This document shows, piece by piece, positions 34,935 to 43,721 of a stretch of DNA of 64,000 nt. Source of the stretch: Thioclava electrotropha. GTDB lineage: Bacteria; Pseudomonadota; Alphaproteobacteria; Rhodobacterales; Rhodobacteraceae. The notes below the pieces were generated by a model. The model ran no database searches, was not told where the DNA came from, and was given only the letters and a program-made list of their open reading frames with translations. Position numbers and translations under genes: made by a program. The stretch's first letter is position 1, and each line of letters begins with the position of its first letter. The stretch is from contig NZ_CP053562.1 of NCBI RefSeq assembly GCF_002085925.2, forward strand, positions 124,001 through 188,000, written 5' to 3'.

Positions 34935-34963
34935 CTGACAATTAGATGACAGGTTCGTGACGG
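34935..34963 (-). promoter_or_regulatory. Three Pho-box-like direct repeats over the pit start
   Basis: On the minus strand the units CCGTCAC, CTGTCAT and TTGTCAG are spaced by exactly 4 bases, an 11-bp period, like the PhoB consensus CTGTCAT-N4-CTGTCAT. They overlap the GTG start codon of the phosphate transporter gene, a position expected for repression rather than activation. A 7-bp hairpin (AGCGGGT-CAA-ACCCGCT, 34902-34918) lies just upstream. Confidence 0.5.
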
Positions 34964-36444
34964 TGGCCAATCAAGACAACGAGACCCGCGTCAATCAGTG
35001 GAAAACGCTCGACAAGGATCTCAAGCGGATCGGGCGCGTCGAAAGTGCCGGGCAATTCGTGGCGCGCGGCATGGTCGCGCCGGGGATCGCGCTGGCCTTC
35101 ATCGTGCTGGTCGGTCTGGTGGCGGCCGTGTTGGTGGGCGGGCAGCCCGGCCAACTGGTGGTGATCGCCGCCGCTGCGATCGGGGCCTATATGGCGCTGA
35201 ATATCGGCGCCAATGACGTCGCCAACAACATGGGCCCCGCCGTGGGCTCGCGCGCGATGACGCTGATCGGGGCGCTGATCGTCGCCGCCATCTTCGAAAG
35301 CTTGGGCGCGCTCGTCGCGGGCGGCGATGTCGTCAAAACCGTCGCGAAGGGCATCATCGATCCGACCGCCTTGCCCGATTCCGGGCATTTCGTCTGGGCG
35401 ATGATGGCGGCGCTTCTGGCAGCGGCGCTGTGGCTGAACCTCGCGACATGGCTCGGCGCGCCGGTCTCGACCACCCATTCCATCGTCGGCGGCGTCGTCG
35501 GCGCGGGCATCGTGGCCGCGGGCTTCGGGGCTGTCGATTGGGTCTCGATGGCGAAGATCGCGGCAAGCTGGGTGATCTCTCCGGTCATGGGCGGCGTGAT
35601 CGCGGCCGCCTTCCTCGCGCTGATCAAGACGAAGGTGATCTATGTCGACGACAAGATCGCCGCCGCGCGCCGATGGGTGCCGATCCTGATCGGCATCATG
35701 TCGGGCGCCTTCGCCGCCTATCTTGCGCTCAAGGGTCTCAAGCACCTGTTCAAGATCACGATTGTCGAAGCGGTCCTGATCGGCCTCGTCGTCGGTGTGG
35801 TGGCATGGCTCGTCACGATCCCGATGATCCGCCGCCAGTCCGAGGGGATGGAGAACCGCAAGAAGTCGCTCAAGACGCTGTTCGGCCTGCCGCTCGTCGT
35901 CTCTGCCGCGCTGCTGAGCTTCGCCCATGGCGCGAATGACGTCGCCAATGCGGTCGGCCCGCTCGCGGCCATCGTGCACACGGTCGAGCAGGGCGATATC
36001 GCCGCGCAGGTCGGCATCCCGTTCTGGGTGATGGCCGTGGGCGCGCTGGGGATTTCCGTCGGCCTGCTCCTGTTCGGACCCAAGCTGATCCGCCTCGTCG
36101 GCAACGAGATCACCAAGCTCAACCCGATGCGCGCCTATTGCGTGGCGCTCTCGGCGGCGATCACGGTGATCGTGGCCTCCTGGCTGGGCCTGCCGGTCTC
36201 CTCGACCCATATCGCGGTCGGCGGCATCTTCGGCGTCGGCTTCTATCGCGAATGGCATGCCGAGAAACGCGCCCGCGAGCTGGGCATCCGCAAGGGCAAG
36301 CCCGTCCCGCCGGAAGAGCGCAAGCGCCGCCTGCTGGTGCGCCGCTCGCATATGATGACGGTGGCCACGGCGTGGATCGTCACGGTGCCGGCCTCGGCCG
36401 CGCTCTCGGCGGTGGTCTACCTGATCCTGAACGCGATCACCTGA
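34957..36444 (+). CDS. pit: PiT-family inorganic phosphate transporter
   Basis: A 495-residue membrane permease with about ten to twelve helices. It has the duplicated PiT signature: NIGANDVANNMGPAVGS in the first half and FAHGANDVANAVGPLAAI in the second, with STTHSIVGG and SSTHIAVGG partner motifs. It imports phosphate as a metal-phosphate complex with protons. No ATG is near the conserved N-terminus; GTG at 34957 is used, with GTG at 34963 as alternative. No pitA-type DUF47 accessory gene is adjacent. Confidence 0.94.
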   Translation: MTVANQDNETRVNQWKTLDKDLKRIGRVESAGQFVARGMVAPGIALAFIVLVGLVAAVLVGGQPGQLVVIAAAAIGAYMALNIGANDVANNMGPAVGSRAMTLIGALIVAAIFESLGALVAGGDVVKTVAKGIIDPTALPDSGHFVWAMMAALLAAALWLNLATWLGAPVSTTHSIVGGVVGAGIVAAGFGAVDWVSMAKIAASWVISPVMGGVIAAAFLALIKTKVIYVDDKIAAARRWVPILIGIMSGAFAAYLALKGLKHLFKITIVEAVLIGLVVGVVAWLVTIPMIRRQSEGMENRKKSLKTLFGLPLVVSAALLSFAHGANDVANAVGPLAAIVHTVEQGDIAAQVGIPFWVMAVGALGISVGLLLFGPKLIRLVGNEITKLNPMRAYCVALSAAITVIVASWLGLPVSSTHIAVGGIFGVGFYREWHAEKRARELGIRKGKPVPPEERKRRLLVRRSHMMTVATAWIVTVPASAALSAVVYLILNAIT

Positions 36445-36448
36445 CCGC

Positions 36449-37756
36449 TCAGACCATGACCTTCATCGCCTGCTGCTGGCCGACCTCGAAGACGCGCTTG
36501 TAGCGGGCGATCTCGCCCTCCGGGCCCATCGCCTTCGCGGGATTGTCCGACAGCTTCACCGTCGGGCGCCCATCGGCCTCGACTGCCTTGCACACGAGGC
36601 TGAACGGCGCGAGCGCATCATGCGGCACCAGCCCGCGGAAGTCGTTGGTCAGCAACGTGCCCCAGCCGAAGCTGACCTTCACCCGACCGGCGAACTGCGC
36701 GTGCAATTCGCGAATCTTGTCGACCGTCAGCCCGTCCGAGAAGATCACCAGCTTCTGGCGCGGGTCCTCGCCGCGCGCTTTCCACCAGTCGATCGCGATC
36801 TCCGCACCCGTCGCCGGATCGCCCGAATCGATGCGGATGCCGGTCCAGCCCGCCAGCCAATCCGGCGCGTGGTCGAGGAAACCTTTCGTGCCATAGGTGT
36901 CGGGCAGAATGATGCGCAGATTGCCGTCATGCTCTTCATGCCAGTCGGCGAGCACCTTGTAAGGCGCCTTCGCCAGTTCCGGGTCGCTATTGGTCAGCGC
37001 CGCATAGACCATCGGCATCTCATGCGCGTTGGTGCCCACGGCCTCGATGTCGCGGCGCATTGCAACCAGGCAGTTCGAAGTGCCGGTGAACGCGCCCCCT
37101 TCGGAAACATCGCCCAGCCCTTCGAGCATCGCCTGCACGCACCAGTCCTGCCACAGGAAGCTGTGCCGCCGCCGAGTGCCGAAATCCGCGATCCGCAGGT
37201 TGTCCAGCTCGCGCAGCGCCTCGATCTTCTCCCAGACCTTGGTCATTGCGCGCGCATAGAGCACCTGCAGCTCGAAACGTCCCATCGTGTTCAGCACCGC
37301 GCGGCCGCGCAACTCCATCAGGATCGCGAGCGCCGGAATCTCCCAGAGCATCACCTCGTGCCACTTGCCCTCGAAGGTCAGCTCGTACTGACCATCGCGC
37401 TTTTCCAGATGGTAGGGCGGCAGTTGATAGCCCTCGAACCACTCCATGAAATCCGAGCGGAACATCTGCCGCTTGCCGTAGAACGTGTTGCCGCGCAGCC
37501 AGGTGCTCTCCCCGCGCGACAGTTTCAGCGAGCGCGCATAATCCAGCTGCTCGCGCAGTTCCGCCTCGTCGATCAGCTCCGCGAGCCGGATCGACTTGCT
37601 GCGGTTGATCAGGCTGAACGTGACCCGCGTCTCCGGCTTATTGCGGAAAATCGACTGGCACATCAACAGCTTGTAGAAATCCGTGTCGATCAGAGATCGC
37701 ACGATCGGGTCGATCTTCCACTTGTGGTTATAGACGCGGCTCGCGATGTCGACCAT
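36449..37756 (-). CDS. pncB: Nicotinate phosphoribosyltransferase
   Basis: PncB makes nicotinate mononucleotide from nicotinate and PRPP for NAD salvage. The 435-residue length and motifs [37 protein letters not shown] and [19 protein letters not shown] are characteristic. It follows pncA by 3 bp in the same direction, so nicotinamidase supplies its substrate from the same transcript. It converges on pit with 4 bp between stops. Confidence 0.96.
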   Translation of the reverse strand: MVDIASRVYNHKWKIDPIVRSLIDTDFYKLLMCQSIFRNKPETRVTFSLINRSKSIRLAELIDEAELREQLDYARSLKLSRGESTWLRGNTFYGKRQMFRSDFMEWFEGYQLPPYHLEKRDGQYELTFEGKWHEVMLWEIPALAILMELRGRAVLNTMGRFELQVLYARAMTKVWEKIEALRELDNLRIADFGTRRRHSFLWQDWCVQAMLEGLGDVSEGGAFTGTSNCLVAMRRDIEAVGTNAHEMPMVYAALTNSDPELAKAPYKVLADWHEEHDGNLRIILPDTYGTKGFLDHAPDWLAGWTGIRIDSGDPATGAEIAIDWWKARGEDPRQKLVIFSDGLTVDKIRELHAQFAGRVKVSFGWGTLLTNDFRGLVPHDALAPFSLVCKAVEADGRPTVKLSDNPAKAMGPEGEIARYKRVFEVGQQQAMKVMV

Positions 37757-37759
37757 GGA

Positions 37760-38359
37760 TCAGGCCTCCAGCTTCACACCGGCAGAGCGCATCTCGCTAT
37801 GCGCCTCCTGCAGCGAGCCGTCGAGGTCGATCGCCCGGCAGGCGCCTTCGATCACCGTCGCGCGGAAACTCAGCTTCGCCGCATCCAGCGCCGACCATGC
37901 GACGCAGAAATCGGTGGCGAGCCCCACGAAGGTCAGGTCCTCGACGCCCCGGTCACGCAGGTAGCCCGCAAGCCCGGTCGGCGTCTTGTGGTCGTTCTCG
38001 AAGAAGGCCGAATAGCTGTCGACGCCGCGCCGGAACCCCTTGCGGATGATCAGCTGCGCCCGGTCCACGGCGAGATCGGGGTGGAACTCCGCCCCTTTGC
38101 TGCCTTGCACGCAATGATCGGGCCACAGCGTCTGCAGCCCGTATTCCATATGTACCTGCGTGAAGGGGGCGGCCCCCTCGTGCTGGCTCGCGAAAGAGGA
38201 ATGGTCCGCCGGGTGCCAATCCTGCGTCAGCACCACGGTGTCGAACTCGGTCATCAGCGTGTTCACGCGCGGAAGGATCTCGTCGCCCCCCGAGACTGCC
38301 AGCGCGCCGCCGGGGCAGAAATCGTTTTGCACGTCGATCACGATCAGGGCTTTGGTCAT
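37760..38359 (-). CDS. pncA: Nicotinamidase
   Basis: A 199-residue isochorismatase-fold hydrolase converting nicotinamide to nicotinate. Catalytic Asp is in [14 protein letters not shown] (about residues 8-21), metal ligands in [12 protein letters not shown], Lys in [14 protein letters not shown] and the nucleophile Cys in [15 protein letters not shown]. The ATG at 38359 starts [11 protein letters not shown]; an in-frame ATG nine codons upstream is less likely. First gene of the pncA-pncB operon. Confidence 0.96.
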   Translation of the reverse strand: MTKALIVIDVQNDFCPGGALAVSGGDEILPRVNTLMTEFDTVVLTQDWHPADHSSFASQHEGAAPFTQVHMEYGLQTLWPDHCVQGSKGAEFHPDLAVDRAQLIIRKGFRRGVDSYSAFFENDHKTPTGLAGYLRDRGVEDLTFVGLATDFCVAWSALDAAKLSFRATVIEGACRAIDLDGSLQEAHSEMRSAGVKLEA

Positions 38360-38457
38360 TTTGTCTCTCCCGCAGGGTCTCTCCATGGGTAGGGCGCGGG
38401 CCCCACATGGTCAACGGCTCTTGCCTAACGCCCCCGCACGGCGCTAATGCGGGGCCC

Positions 38458-39363
38458 ATGTTCACCGTTGCCGCCCTTTACCATTTCACCCGGTTCGAGT
38501 CGCCAGAGGCCATCAAGGCCCCGCTGGCGAAGATCGCCTGCGCGCATGGCGTGAAAGGCTCGCTCCTGATCGCGCGCGAAGGGATCAATGGCACCATCGC
38601 CGGCACCCGCGAAGGGATCGACGCGGTGCTGGCGCATATCCGCAGCTTGCCGGGCTGCGCCGATCTGGAATGGAAGGAAAGCGCGGCCGAGGAGATGCCC
38701 TTCGGCAAGATGAAGGTGCGGCTCAAGCGCGAGATCGTCACGATGGGCGAGCCCGATATCGATCCGAAAGCCCGCGTCGGCCATTATGTCGAGCCGCAGG
38801 ACTGGAACACGCTGATCTCCTCGCCCGACACGGTCGTGATCGATACGCGCAACGATTACGAGATCGAGATCGGCACTTTCGAGGGCGCGATCGACCCCGG
38901 CACGAAATCCTTCCGCGAATTTCCGCAATGGTGGCGCGACAATGCGCATCGCTTCCACAACAAGCGCGTCGCGATGTTCTGCACCGGCGGCATCCGCTGC
39001 GAGAAATCGACGAATTTCCTGCTCTCGGAAGGGGTGCCCGAGGTCTATCACCTCAAGGGCGGTATCCTGAAATATCTCGAAGGCATGCCCGAAGACGGCT
39101 CGCTCTGGCAGGGTGATTGCTTCGTCTTCGATCAGCGCGTGAGCCTGCGCCACGGGTTGAAACAGGGCGATTATGACAGCTGTCATGCCTGTCGCCGCCC
39201 GGTCTCCGCGGAAGACAAACGCCATCCCGATTACGAGGAAGGCGTCTCCTGTCACCGCTGCATCGGCGAGTATTCCGATGCCGATCGCGACCGCTTCCGC
39301 GAGCGCGAACGTCAGATGCGCCTCGCCGCCGAGCGGGGCGAAGCGCATCTCGGACGCGATTAA
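38458..39363 (+). CDS. trhO: tRNA uridine(34) hydroxylase TrhO (rhodanese-fold)
   Basis: A 301-residue YceA/TrhO protein that oxygenates uridine 34 to 5-hydroxyuridine in wobble positions. The N-terminal acylphosphatase-like domain ([25 protein letters not shown]) is followed by a rhodanese domain with the active Cys in [17 protein letters not shown] Cys-rich C-terminus has CHACRRP and CHRC. The ATG at 38458 gives the conserved start; the one 17 codons upstream is not conserved. The stop overlaps the stop of the small convergent gene. Confidence 0.93.
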   Translation: MFTVAALYHFTRFESPEAIKAPLAKIACAHGVKGSLLIAREGINGTIAGTREGIDAVLAHIRSLPGCADLEWKESAAEEMPFGKMKVRLKREIVTMGEPDIDPKARVGHYVEPQDWNTLISSPDTVVIDTRNDYEIEIGTFEGAIDPGTKSFREFPQWWRDNAHRFHNKRVAMFCTGGIRCEKSTNFLLSEGVPEVYHLKGGILKYLEGMPEDGSLWQGDCFVFDQRVSLRHGLKQGDYDSCHACRRPVSAEDKRHPDYEEGVSCHRCIGEYSDADRDRFRERERQMRLAAERGEAHLGRD

Positions 39364-39524
39364 TTATCCGCGCAGACCTGCGTCAGATCGTTGCAGCCTT
39401 GCGTGACGGTCGGAGCCCCGGTGGTCGGGAAGTCCAGACGCGGCAGCGAGAAATCCCCGACGCCAGCCGATGCGGCGGTTGCGCCAAACACAGACAGAAC
39501 AAGGGCGTAAGCGAGACGTTTCAT
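39360..39524 (-). CDS. Small secreted protein, 54 residues, unknown function
   Basis: The product begins [20 protein letters not shown], a clear Sec signal peptide with cleavage at ASA-G, leaving about 34 residues ([20 protein letters not shown] and onward). Two cysteines in [11 protein letters not shown] could form a disulfide. The stop overlaps the trhO stop. Its upstream region is the operator-rich 155 bp shared with the divergent mbfA gene, so it may be iron- or stress-regulated. No family is recognised. Coding status rests on the signal peptide, codon use and position. Confidence 0.6.
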   Translation of the reverse strand: MKRLAYALVLSVFGATAASAGVGDFSLPRLDFPTTGAPTVTQGCNDLTQVCADN

Positions 39525-39541
39525 AGCGGTTCTCCATAACT

Positions 39542-39612
39542 GAACTACTTGGTTCGGAATTTAATATGAACCGTTCGGTTCGGAAATCAAGTCCAAATGA
39601 ACCGATCAGTTC
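39542..39612. promoter_or_regulatory. Three tandem GAACCG-N2-CGGTTC-type palindromes
   Basis: GAACTACTTGGTTC (39542-39555), GAACCGTTCGGTTC (39568-39581, perfect) and GAACCGATCAGTTC (39599-39612) are 14-bp inverted repeats starting 26 and 31 bp apart in the gap between the 54-codon gene and mbfA. This looks like a multi-site operator for a dimeric repressor, for example of the TetR type; no regulator gene is adjacent. Confidence 0.6.
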
Positions 39613-39647
39613 GAAATACTGCCTTGCGCTGGACGCAACTCTGCATA

Positions 39648-39666
39648 TTTTAGAACCGTTCTAAAA
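39648..39666. promoter_or_regulatory. Irr/ICE-type box upstream of mbfA
   Basis: TTTTAGAA-CCG-TTCTAAAA is a perfect 8-3-8 inverted repeat ending 13 bp before the mbfA ATG. It matches the iron control element TTTAGAA-N3-TTCTAAA bound by Irr in alphaproteobacteria. mbfA is a known Irr-repressed gene in Agrobacterium and Bradyrhizobium, so gene and site agree. Confidence 0.75.
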
Positions 39667-39679
39667 AAGAGGGCCTCCC

Positions 39680-40657
39680 ATGCTTCCCGGTTTCGCGTCA
39701 CGCCGCCGTTTCGACGATCTCACTGAACAGGAAGTGCTTGCGCTCGCGATCTCCTCCGAGGAGGACGACGCACGCATCTATCGCCAATATGCCGAACATC
39801 TGCGCGCCGAATTCCCGGCCTCCGCGAAGATCTTCGACGAGATGGCGAAAGAGGAAGACGAGCATCGCCGCCTCCTGATCGCCCGGCATACGGACCGCTT
39901 CGGCGATGTGATCCCGCTGATCCGTCGCGAACATGTCGCGGGCTTCTACAACCGCAAACCGATCTGGCTCACGAAGAACCTCTCGCTCGACACGATCCGC
40001 GGCGAGGCCGAGGCAATGGAGCGCGAGGCGGGCAAGTTCTACACGCTCGCGGCCCAGCGTAGCTCCGATGCCAGCACGCGCGAGTTGCTGGGCGATCTCG
40101 CCGCGGCCGAACTCGGTCACGAGCAAAAGGCCGAAGAGCTGACCGACACGCATCTGCCCGAGAGCGAAAAGGAAGAGGAAGACCGTCAGGCCCATCGCCA
40201 GTTCATCCTGACCTGGGTGCAACCGGGTCTCGCCGGGCTGATGGACGGCTCCGTCTCGACCCTCGCGCCGATCTTCGCCACCGCCTTCGCGACCCAAAAC
40301 CCCTGGACCACCTTCCTCGTGGGCCTCGCGGCCTCGGTCGGCGCGGGCATCTCGATGGGCTTCACCGAAGCGGCGCATGATGACGGCGTGATCTCGGGCC
40401 GCGGCTCGCCGATCAAACGCGGCATCGCCTCGGGCGTGATGACGATGCTTGGCGGCTTGGGCCACGCGCTGCCCTACCTGATCCCCGATTTCTGGACCGC
40501 AACTACCATCGCGATCATCGTCGTGTTCATCGAGCTCTGGGCCATCGCCTGGATCCAGAACCGCTTCATGGAAACGCCCTTCCTGCGCGCGGCCTTCCAG
40601 GTCGTGCTCGGCGGCGCGCTGGTCTTCGCAGCCGGCGTCTTGATCGGCGGCGGCTGA
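39680..40657 (+). CDS. mbfA: Membrane-bound ferritin-like iron exporter MbfA (Er-VIT1 family)
   Basis: 325 residues. The N-terminal half is a ferritin/rubrerythrin-like four-helix domain with di-iron ligands in SSEEDDARIYRQY (about 26-37), EMAKEEDEHRR (about 54-64) and AELGHEQKAEEL. The C-terminal half is a VIT1-like membrane domain of several helices (GLAGLMDGSVSTLAPIFATAFA; GAGISMGFTEAAHDDG). In Agrobacterium and Bradyrhizobium MbfA exports iron and protects against iron and peroxide stress under Irr control; the same palindrome lies at this promoter. It is monocistronic. Confidence 0.92.
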   Translation: MLPGFASRRRFDDLTEQEVLALAISSEEDDARIYRQYAEHLRAEFPASAKIFDEMAKEEDEHRRLLIARHTDRFGDVIPLIRREHVAGFYNRKPIWLTKNLSLDTIRGEAEAMEREAGKFYTLAAQRSSDASTRELLGDLAAAELGHEQKAEELTDTHLPESEKEEEDRQAHRQFILTWVQPGLAGLMDGSVSTLAPIFATAFATQNPWTTFLVGLAASVGAGISMGFTEAAHDDGVISGRGSPIKRGIASGVMTMLGGLGHALPYLIPDFWTATTIAIIVVFIELWAIAWIQNRFMETPFLRAAFQVVLGGALVFAAGVLIGGG

Positions 40658-40705
40658 CACAGCCTTACCTCCGACCCGCGCGCCAGCGGCGCATGCGGGA
40701 CGCTC

Positions 40706-40776
40706 CGCGGGGGATATTTGAGCCAAGGCGAAGACGGGCGCTTTGCCTTCGGCTTGGTAAAAATATCCCCGCCGGA
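40706..40776. repeat. Intergenic repeat, inverted pair (copies 3 and 4)
   Basis: CCGCGGGGGATATTTGAGCCAAGGCGAAG (40706-40733, written in parts) faces an inverted partner CTTCGGCTTGGTAAAAATATCCCCGCCGG (about 40747-40775), so the RNA can fold into a long hairpin. The core GGGGATATTT...CCAAG.CGAAG is the same element found near 7.2 and 31.7 kb. It lies in the 198-bp gap between mbfA and the AEC gene and may end the mbfA transcript. Confidence 0.7.
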
Positions 40777-40855
40777 GGCTTCCCGACCCCGCCACGGGCG
40801 CGCAGAGGTCATTCCATAGCTGGCACTTGCCAAAGGCCCATGCTAGCCCTTGGCC

Positions 40856-41773
40856 ATGCTTGAGATCTTTCTGAAGACCTTGCCGTTTTTCGCCCTGATC
40901 GGGCTTGGCTGGTTCGCCGGACAGATCCGCTTTTTCACCGCTGAGGCGACCGCGTGGCTGACGAAATTCGTCTTCTACTTCGCGCTCTCGGCGATGCTGT
41001 TCAAATTCTCCGCCAATCTCGATCTGGCCGCGCTCGTCGATCCGCAATTCATCCTCGCCTATCTCACCGGCTCGGGCGCGGTCTGGCTGATCACTTTCGC
41101 GGTCGCCAAGGCGCGCAAGCTGCCCACCGCGCTCTCGGCGATGGAGGCGCATACCTCGATGACCGGCAATACCGGCTTCCTCGGCGTGCCGATGCTGGTG
41201 GTGCTGCTGGGACCGGCGGCGGTCGGGCCGGTGCTGATGGTGTTGAGCTGCGATTTGATCGTGTTTTCCTCGATCATCACGATCTTCATCACCGCCGCGC
41301 GGCACGGGAAGGTCTCGCTCGCGCCGATCGCGCTGGGGCTGGTGAAGAACCCGATGATCGTCTCGATGGTGGCGGGGCTCGCCTGGGCGGGGCTGAAGCT
41401 GCCGATGCCGGGCCCGCTATCGGAATTCGTGACGCTTTTGGGTGCCGCCGCGACGCCCGGGGCACTGTTCGCCATCGGCGCCTCGCTTGCGGGCAAATCG
41501 GCCGAGAAGCCCGCGCCGGCGGTCTGGCTGTCCTTCGGCAAGCTCTTCCTGCACCCGGCCGCGATCGCCATCACCTCGCTTCTGATCTTCGATGTCGATC
41601 CCTTCGCGGCTGGCGTGATGATTGCCGCCGCCGCCCTTCCCGTCGCGGGCAATGTCTATATTCTGGCGCAGCATTTCGGGGTGGCGCCGCAGCGCGTTTC
41701 GGCCGCCATCCTCGTCTCGACAGCCGTCTCGATCCTCACGGTTCCGGCGGTCATCCATTGGGTTCACGGCTAA
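40856..41773 (+). CDS. AEC-family transporter (auxin efflux carrier-like)
   Basis: A 305-residue permease with about ten hydrophobic helices in two inverted halves, typical of the AEC/BART superfamily. Visible family segments are LIGLGWFAGQIRFF, SMTGNTGFLGVPMLVVLLGPAAV with the unwound N-x-GF-x-G-P crossover, and LPVAGNVYILAQHFGVAPQRVSAAILVSTAVSI. Bacterial members move malate or other organic acids; the substrate here is unknown. The ATG at 40856 is preferred to the TTG two codons before. fghA follows after 10 bp. Confidence 0.87.
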   Translation: MLEIFLKTLPFFALIGLGWFAGQIRFFTAEATAWLTKFVFYFALSAMLFKFSANLDLAALVDPQFILAYLTGSGAVWLITFAVAKARKLPTALSAMEAHTSMTGNTGFLGVPMLVVLLGPAAVGPVLMVLSCDLIVFSSIITIFITAARHGKVSLAPIALGLVKNPMIVSMVAGLAWAGLKLPMPGPLSEFVTLLGAAATPGALFAIGASLAGKSAEKPAPAVWLSFGKLFLHPAAIAITSLLIFDVDPFAAGVMIAAAALPVAGNVYILAQHFGVAPQRVSAAILVSTAVSILTVPAVIHWVHG

Positions 41774-41783
41774 GGAGGCTTTG

Positions 41784-42614
41784 ATGAAAACGATCTCGGA
41801 AAACCGCTGTTTCGGAGGCGTCCAAGGCGTCTATTCGCACGGCTCGAAGGTCAATGATTGCGAAATGACCTTCGGGCTGTTCCTGCCGCGCGAGGCCGAG
41901 GACGGTCCGGTGCCGGTGCTGTGGTATCTCTCGGGGCTGACCTGCACCCATGAGAACGCCATGACCAAGGCGGGCGCGCAGGCGTTTGCGGCCGAGCACG
42001 GGATCGCGCTCGTGTTCCCCGACACCTCGCCGCGCGGCGAGGGCGTGGCCAATCACGAGGATTACGATCTGGGTCAGGGTGCGGGCTTTTACGTCAACGC
42101 GACGCAGGATCCGTGGGCGCCGCATTTCCGGATGTGGGATTACATCGCCGAGGAATTGCCGAACGCCATCGACGCCGCCTTCGAGATCGACCCCGAGCGG
42201 CAGGCGATCACCGGCCATTCGATGGGCGGACACGGTGCGTTGACGCTGGCGATGTCGCTGCCCGAGCGCTTCCGCTCGGTCTCGGCCTTCGCACCGATTG
42301 CGAACCCGACGCAAAGCGACTGGGGCCGCAAGCAATTCAGCGCCTATCTGGGCGACGATGAGGCTGCATGGGCGGCGCATGACGCGACGCTACTGGTCCG
42401 CGAGCGCGGATTTGCGGGCGAAATGCTGATCGATCAGGGCGGCTCGGACCAGTTCCTCGATCTGCTGAAGCCCGAGGCGCTGGCCGAGGCGATGGCCGCG
42501 CGCCGTCAGCCCGGCACCTTCCGGATTCAGGAAGGTTACGATCACAGTTACTATTTCGTCTCGACCTTCATTCCGGATCACATTGAGTTCCACGCCGAGG
42601 CGCTCTGGGCGTGA
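41784..42614 (+). CDS. fghA: S-formylglutathione hydrolase
   Basis: A 276-residue alpha/beta-hydrolase completing glutathione-dependent formaldehyde oxidation: S-formylglutathione to formate and glutathione. The nucleophile Ser is in [11 protein letters not shown], the catalytic Asp in the DQGGSDQFL region and His in [12 protein letters not shown]. An AAGGAGG ribosome site precedes the ATG. The glutathione-dependent formaldehyde dehydrogenase gene is not adjacent. Its TGA overlaps the GTG start of the next gene. Confidence 0.95.
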   Translation: MKTISENRCFGGVQGVYSHGSKVNDCEMTFGLFLPREAEDGPVPVLWYLSGLTCTHENAMTKAGAQAFAAEHGIALVFPDTSPRGEGVANHEDYDLGQGAGFYVNATQDPWAPHFRMWDYIAEELPNAIDAAFEIDPERQAITGHSMGGHGALTLAMSLPERFRSVSAFAPIANPTQSDWGRKQFSAYLGDDEAAWAAHDATLLVRERGFAGEMLIDQGGSDQFLDLLKPEALAEAMAARRQPGTFRIQEGYDHSYYFVSTFIPDHIEFHAEALWA

Positions 42615-43069
42615 TCTGGGTCGACGCGGATGCCTGCCCGGTGAAAGCCGAGGCCGAGAAGGTCGCGACCCGTCTCGGCGTCAAGTTGATGCTTGTCTCC
42701 AATGGCGGGCTGCGGCCGTCGCCCAATCCGCTGGTCGAGATGGTCTATGTCGATCAGGGGCCGGACGTGGCCGATATGTATATCGCCGAGCGGGCGACGG
42801 TCGGCGATGTGGTCATCACCAATGATATTCCGCTGGCGGCGAAATGCGTCGAGGCCGGCGCGCGGGTGCTGCGCCCCGATGGCGAGGCGCTGACGCCCGC
42901 CAATATCGGTAACGTCCTGGCAACACGGGATTTGATGGCGGATCTGCGCTCCGCCGATCCGTTCCGGCAGGGCGGCGGCAAGCCGTTTTCCAAGGCCGAC
43001 CGGGCGCGGTTCTCGGATGCGCTCGACCGGGTCGCGCGGGCGGCAGCAAGAGAGGTTAAGAATGGTTAA
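42611..43069 (+). CDS. YaiI/YqxD family protein (DUF188)
   Basis: A 152-residue soluble protein with the PIN-like DUF188 features: [17 protein letters not shown] at the N-terminus, [55 protein letters not shown], and the C-terminal [23 protein letters not shown]. The conserved acidic residues suggest a nuclease fold, but no activity is established that I know of. The start is a GTG overlapping the fghA stop; the HAD gene starts inside its end. Confidence 0.88.
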   Translation: MIWVDADACPVKAEAEKVATRLGVKLMLVSNGGLRPSPNPLVEMVYVDQGPDVADMYIAERATVGDVVITNDIPLAAKCVEAGARVLRPDGEALTPANIGNVLATRDLMADLRSADPFRQGGGKPFSKADRARFSDALDRVARAAAREVKNG

Positions 43070-43679
43070 GGCAGTTATCTTCGACATCGGCAACGTGCTG
43101 ATCGAATGGCAGCCGGAGCGGCATTACGACCGGATCATGCCGCGCGAGACCCGCGAGCAGATGTTCGCGGAGGTCGATCTGCACGGCATGAATGACGAGA
43201 TCGACCGCGGTGCGCCGTTCCGCGAGACGATCTACGCATGGGCCGAGAAATACCCGAGCTGGCGCGATGCGATCCGGCGCTGGCACGATGACTGGATCGA
43301 GATGGCAGCCCCCGAGATCCCGCATTCGCTACGCCTGATGAAATCCTTGCAGGCCAGGGGGATGCCGGTTTTCTCGCTGACGAATTTCGGGATTCAAAGC
43401 TACGATTTCGCGGCCACGCATTACCCGTTCCTGCGCGATTTCGACCGGGATTTCATCTCGGGCCATATGGGCGTCACGAAGCCCGATCCGAAGATCTATC
43501 AGATGCTCGAGGACGCGTCGGGGCTGTCCGGCTCGGATCTGATCTTCACCGATGACCGCGCCGACAATATCGCGACGGCGCATACCTTCGGCTGGAAGAC
43601 GCATCTCTTCGACGGGCCGGAGGGCTGGGCGCGGCGGCTGGTCGAGGAAGGCCTGCTGGAGGAGGCGGAGGCCGCATAA
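43062..43679 (+). CDS. HAD-superfamily hydrolase (HAD-IA, haloacid dehalogenase-like)
   Basis: 205 residues. Motif I is [12 protein letters not shown] (nucleophile Asp 8, acid/base position Asn, so DxG rather than DxD), motif II is FSLTNFG, motif III Lys in [11 protein letters not shown] and motif [12 protein letters not shown]. The first motif lacks the second Asp typical of phosphatases, resembling dehalogenase-like or YihX-type members; substrate unknown. It begins 8 bp before the end of the YaiI-family gene and converges on dxs. Confidence 0.85.
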   Translation: MVKAVIFDIGNVLIEWQPERHYDRIMPRETREQMFAEVDLHGMNDEIDRGAPFRETIYAWAEKYPSWRDAIRRWHDDWIEMAAPEIPHSLRLMKSLQARGMPVFSLTNFGIQSYDFAATHYPFLRDFDRDFISGHMGVTKPDPKIYQMLEDASGLSGSDLIFTDDRADNIATAHTFGWKTHLFDGPEGWARRLVEEGLLEEAEAA

Positions 43680-43720
43680 GTTCAACTTATGCAGCCGCCG
43701 CGAAAATAAGGAAAACTTAT
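43674..43720. repeat. Doublet of ATAAG-N5-CTTAT inverted repeats
   Basis: GCATAAGTT-C-AACTTATGC (43674-43692, perfect 9-1-9) covers the HAD stop codon; ATAAGGAAAACTTAT (43706-43720) follows. Both contain ATAAG-N5-CTTAT and start exactly 30 bp apart (43676 and 43706). They occupy the gap between the convergent HAD and dxs genes. They could be weak terminators or a paired protein-binding site. Confidence 0.55.
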
Positions 43721-43721
43721 C

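Noticed and set aside
36620..38392. 590-codon plus-strand open frame.
   Set aside because: Antisense to pncB and pncA, which have intact family motifs.
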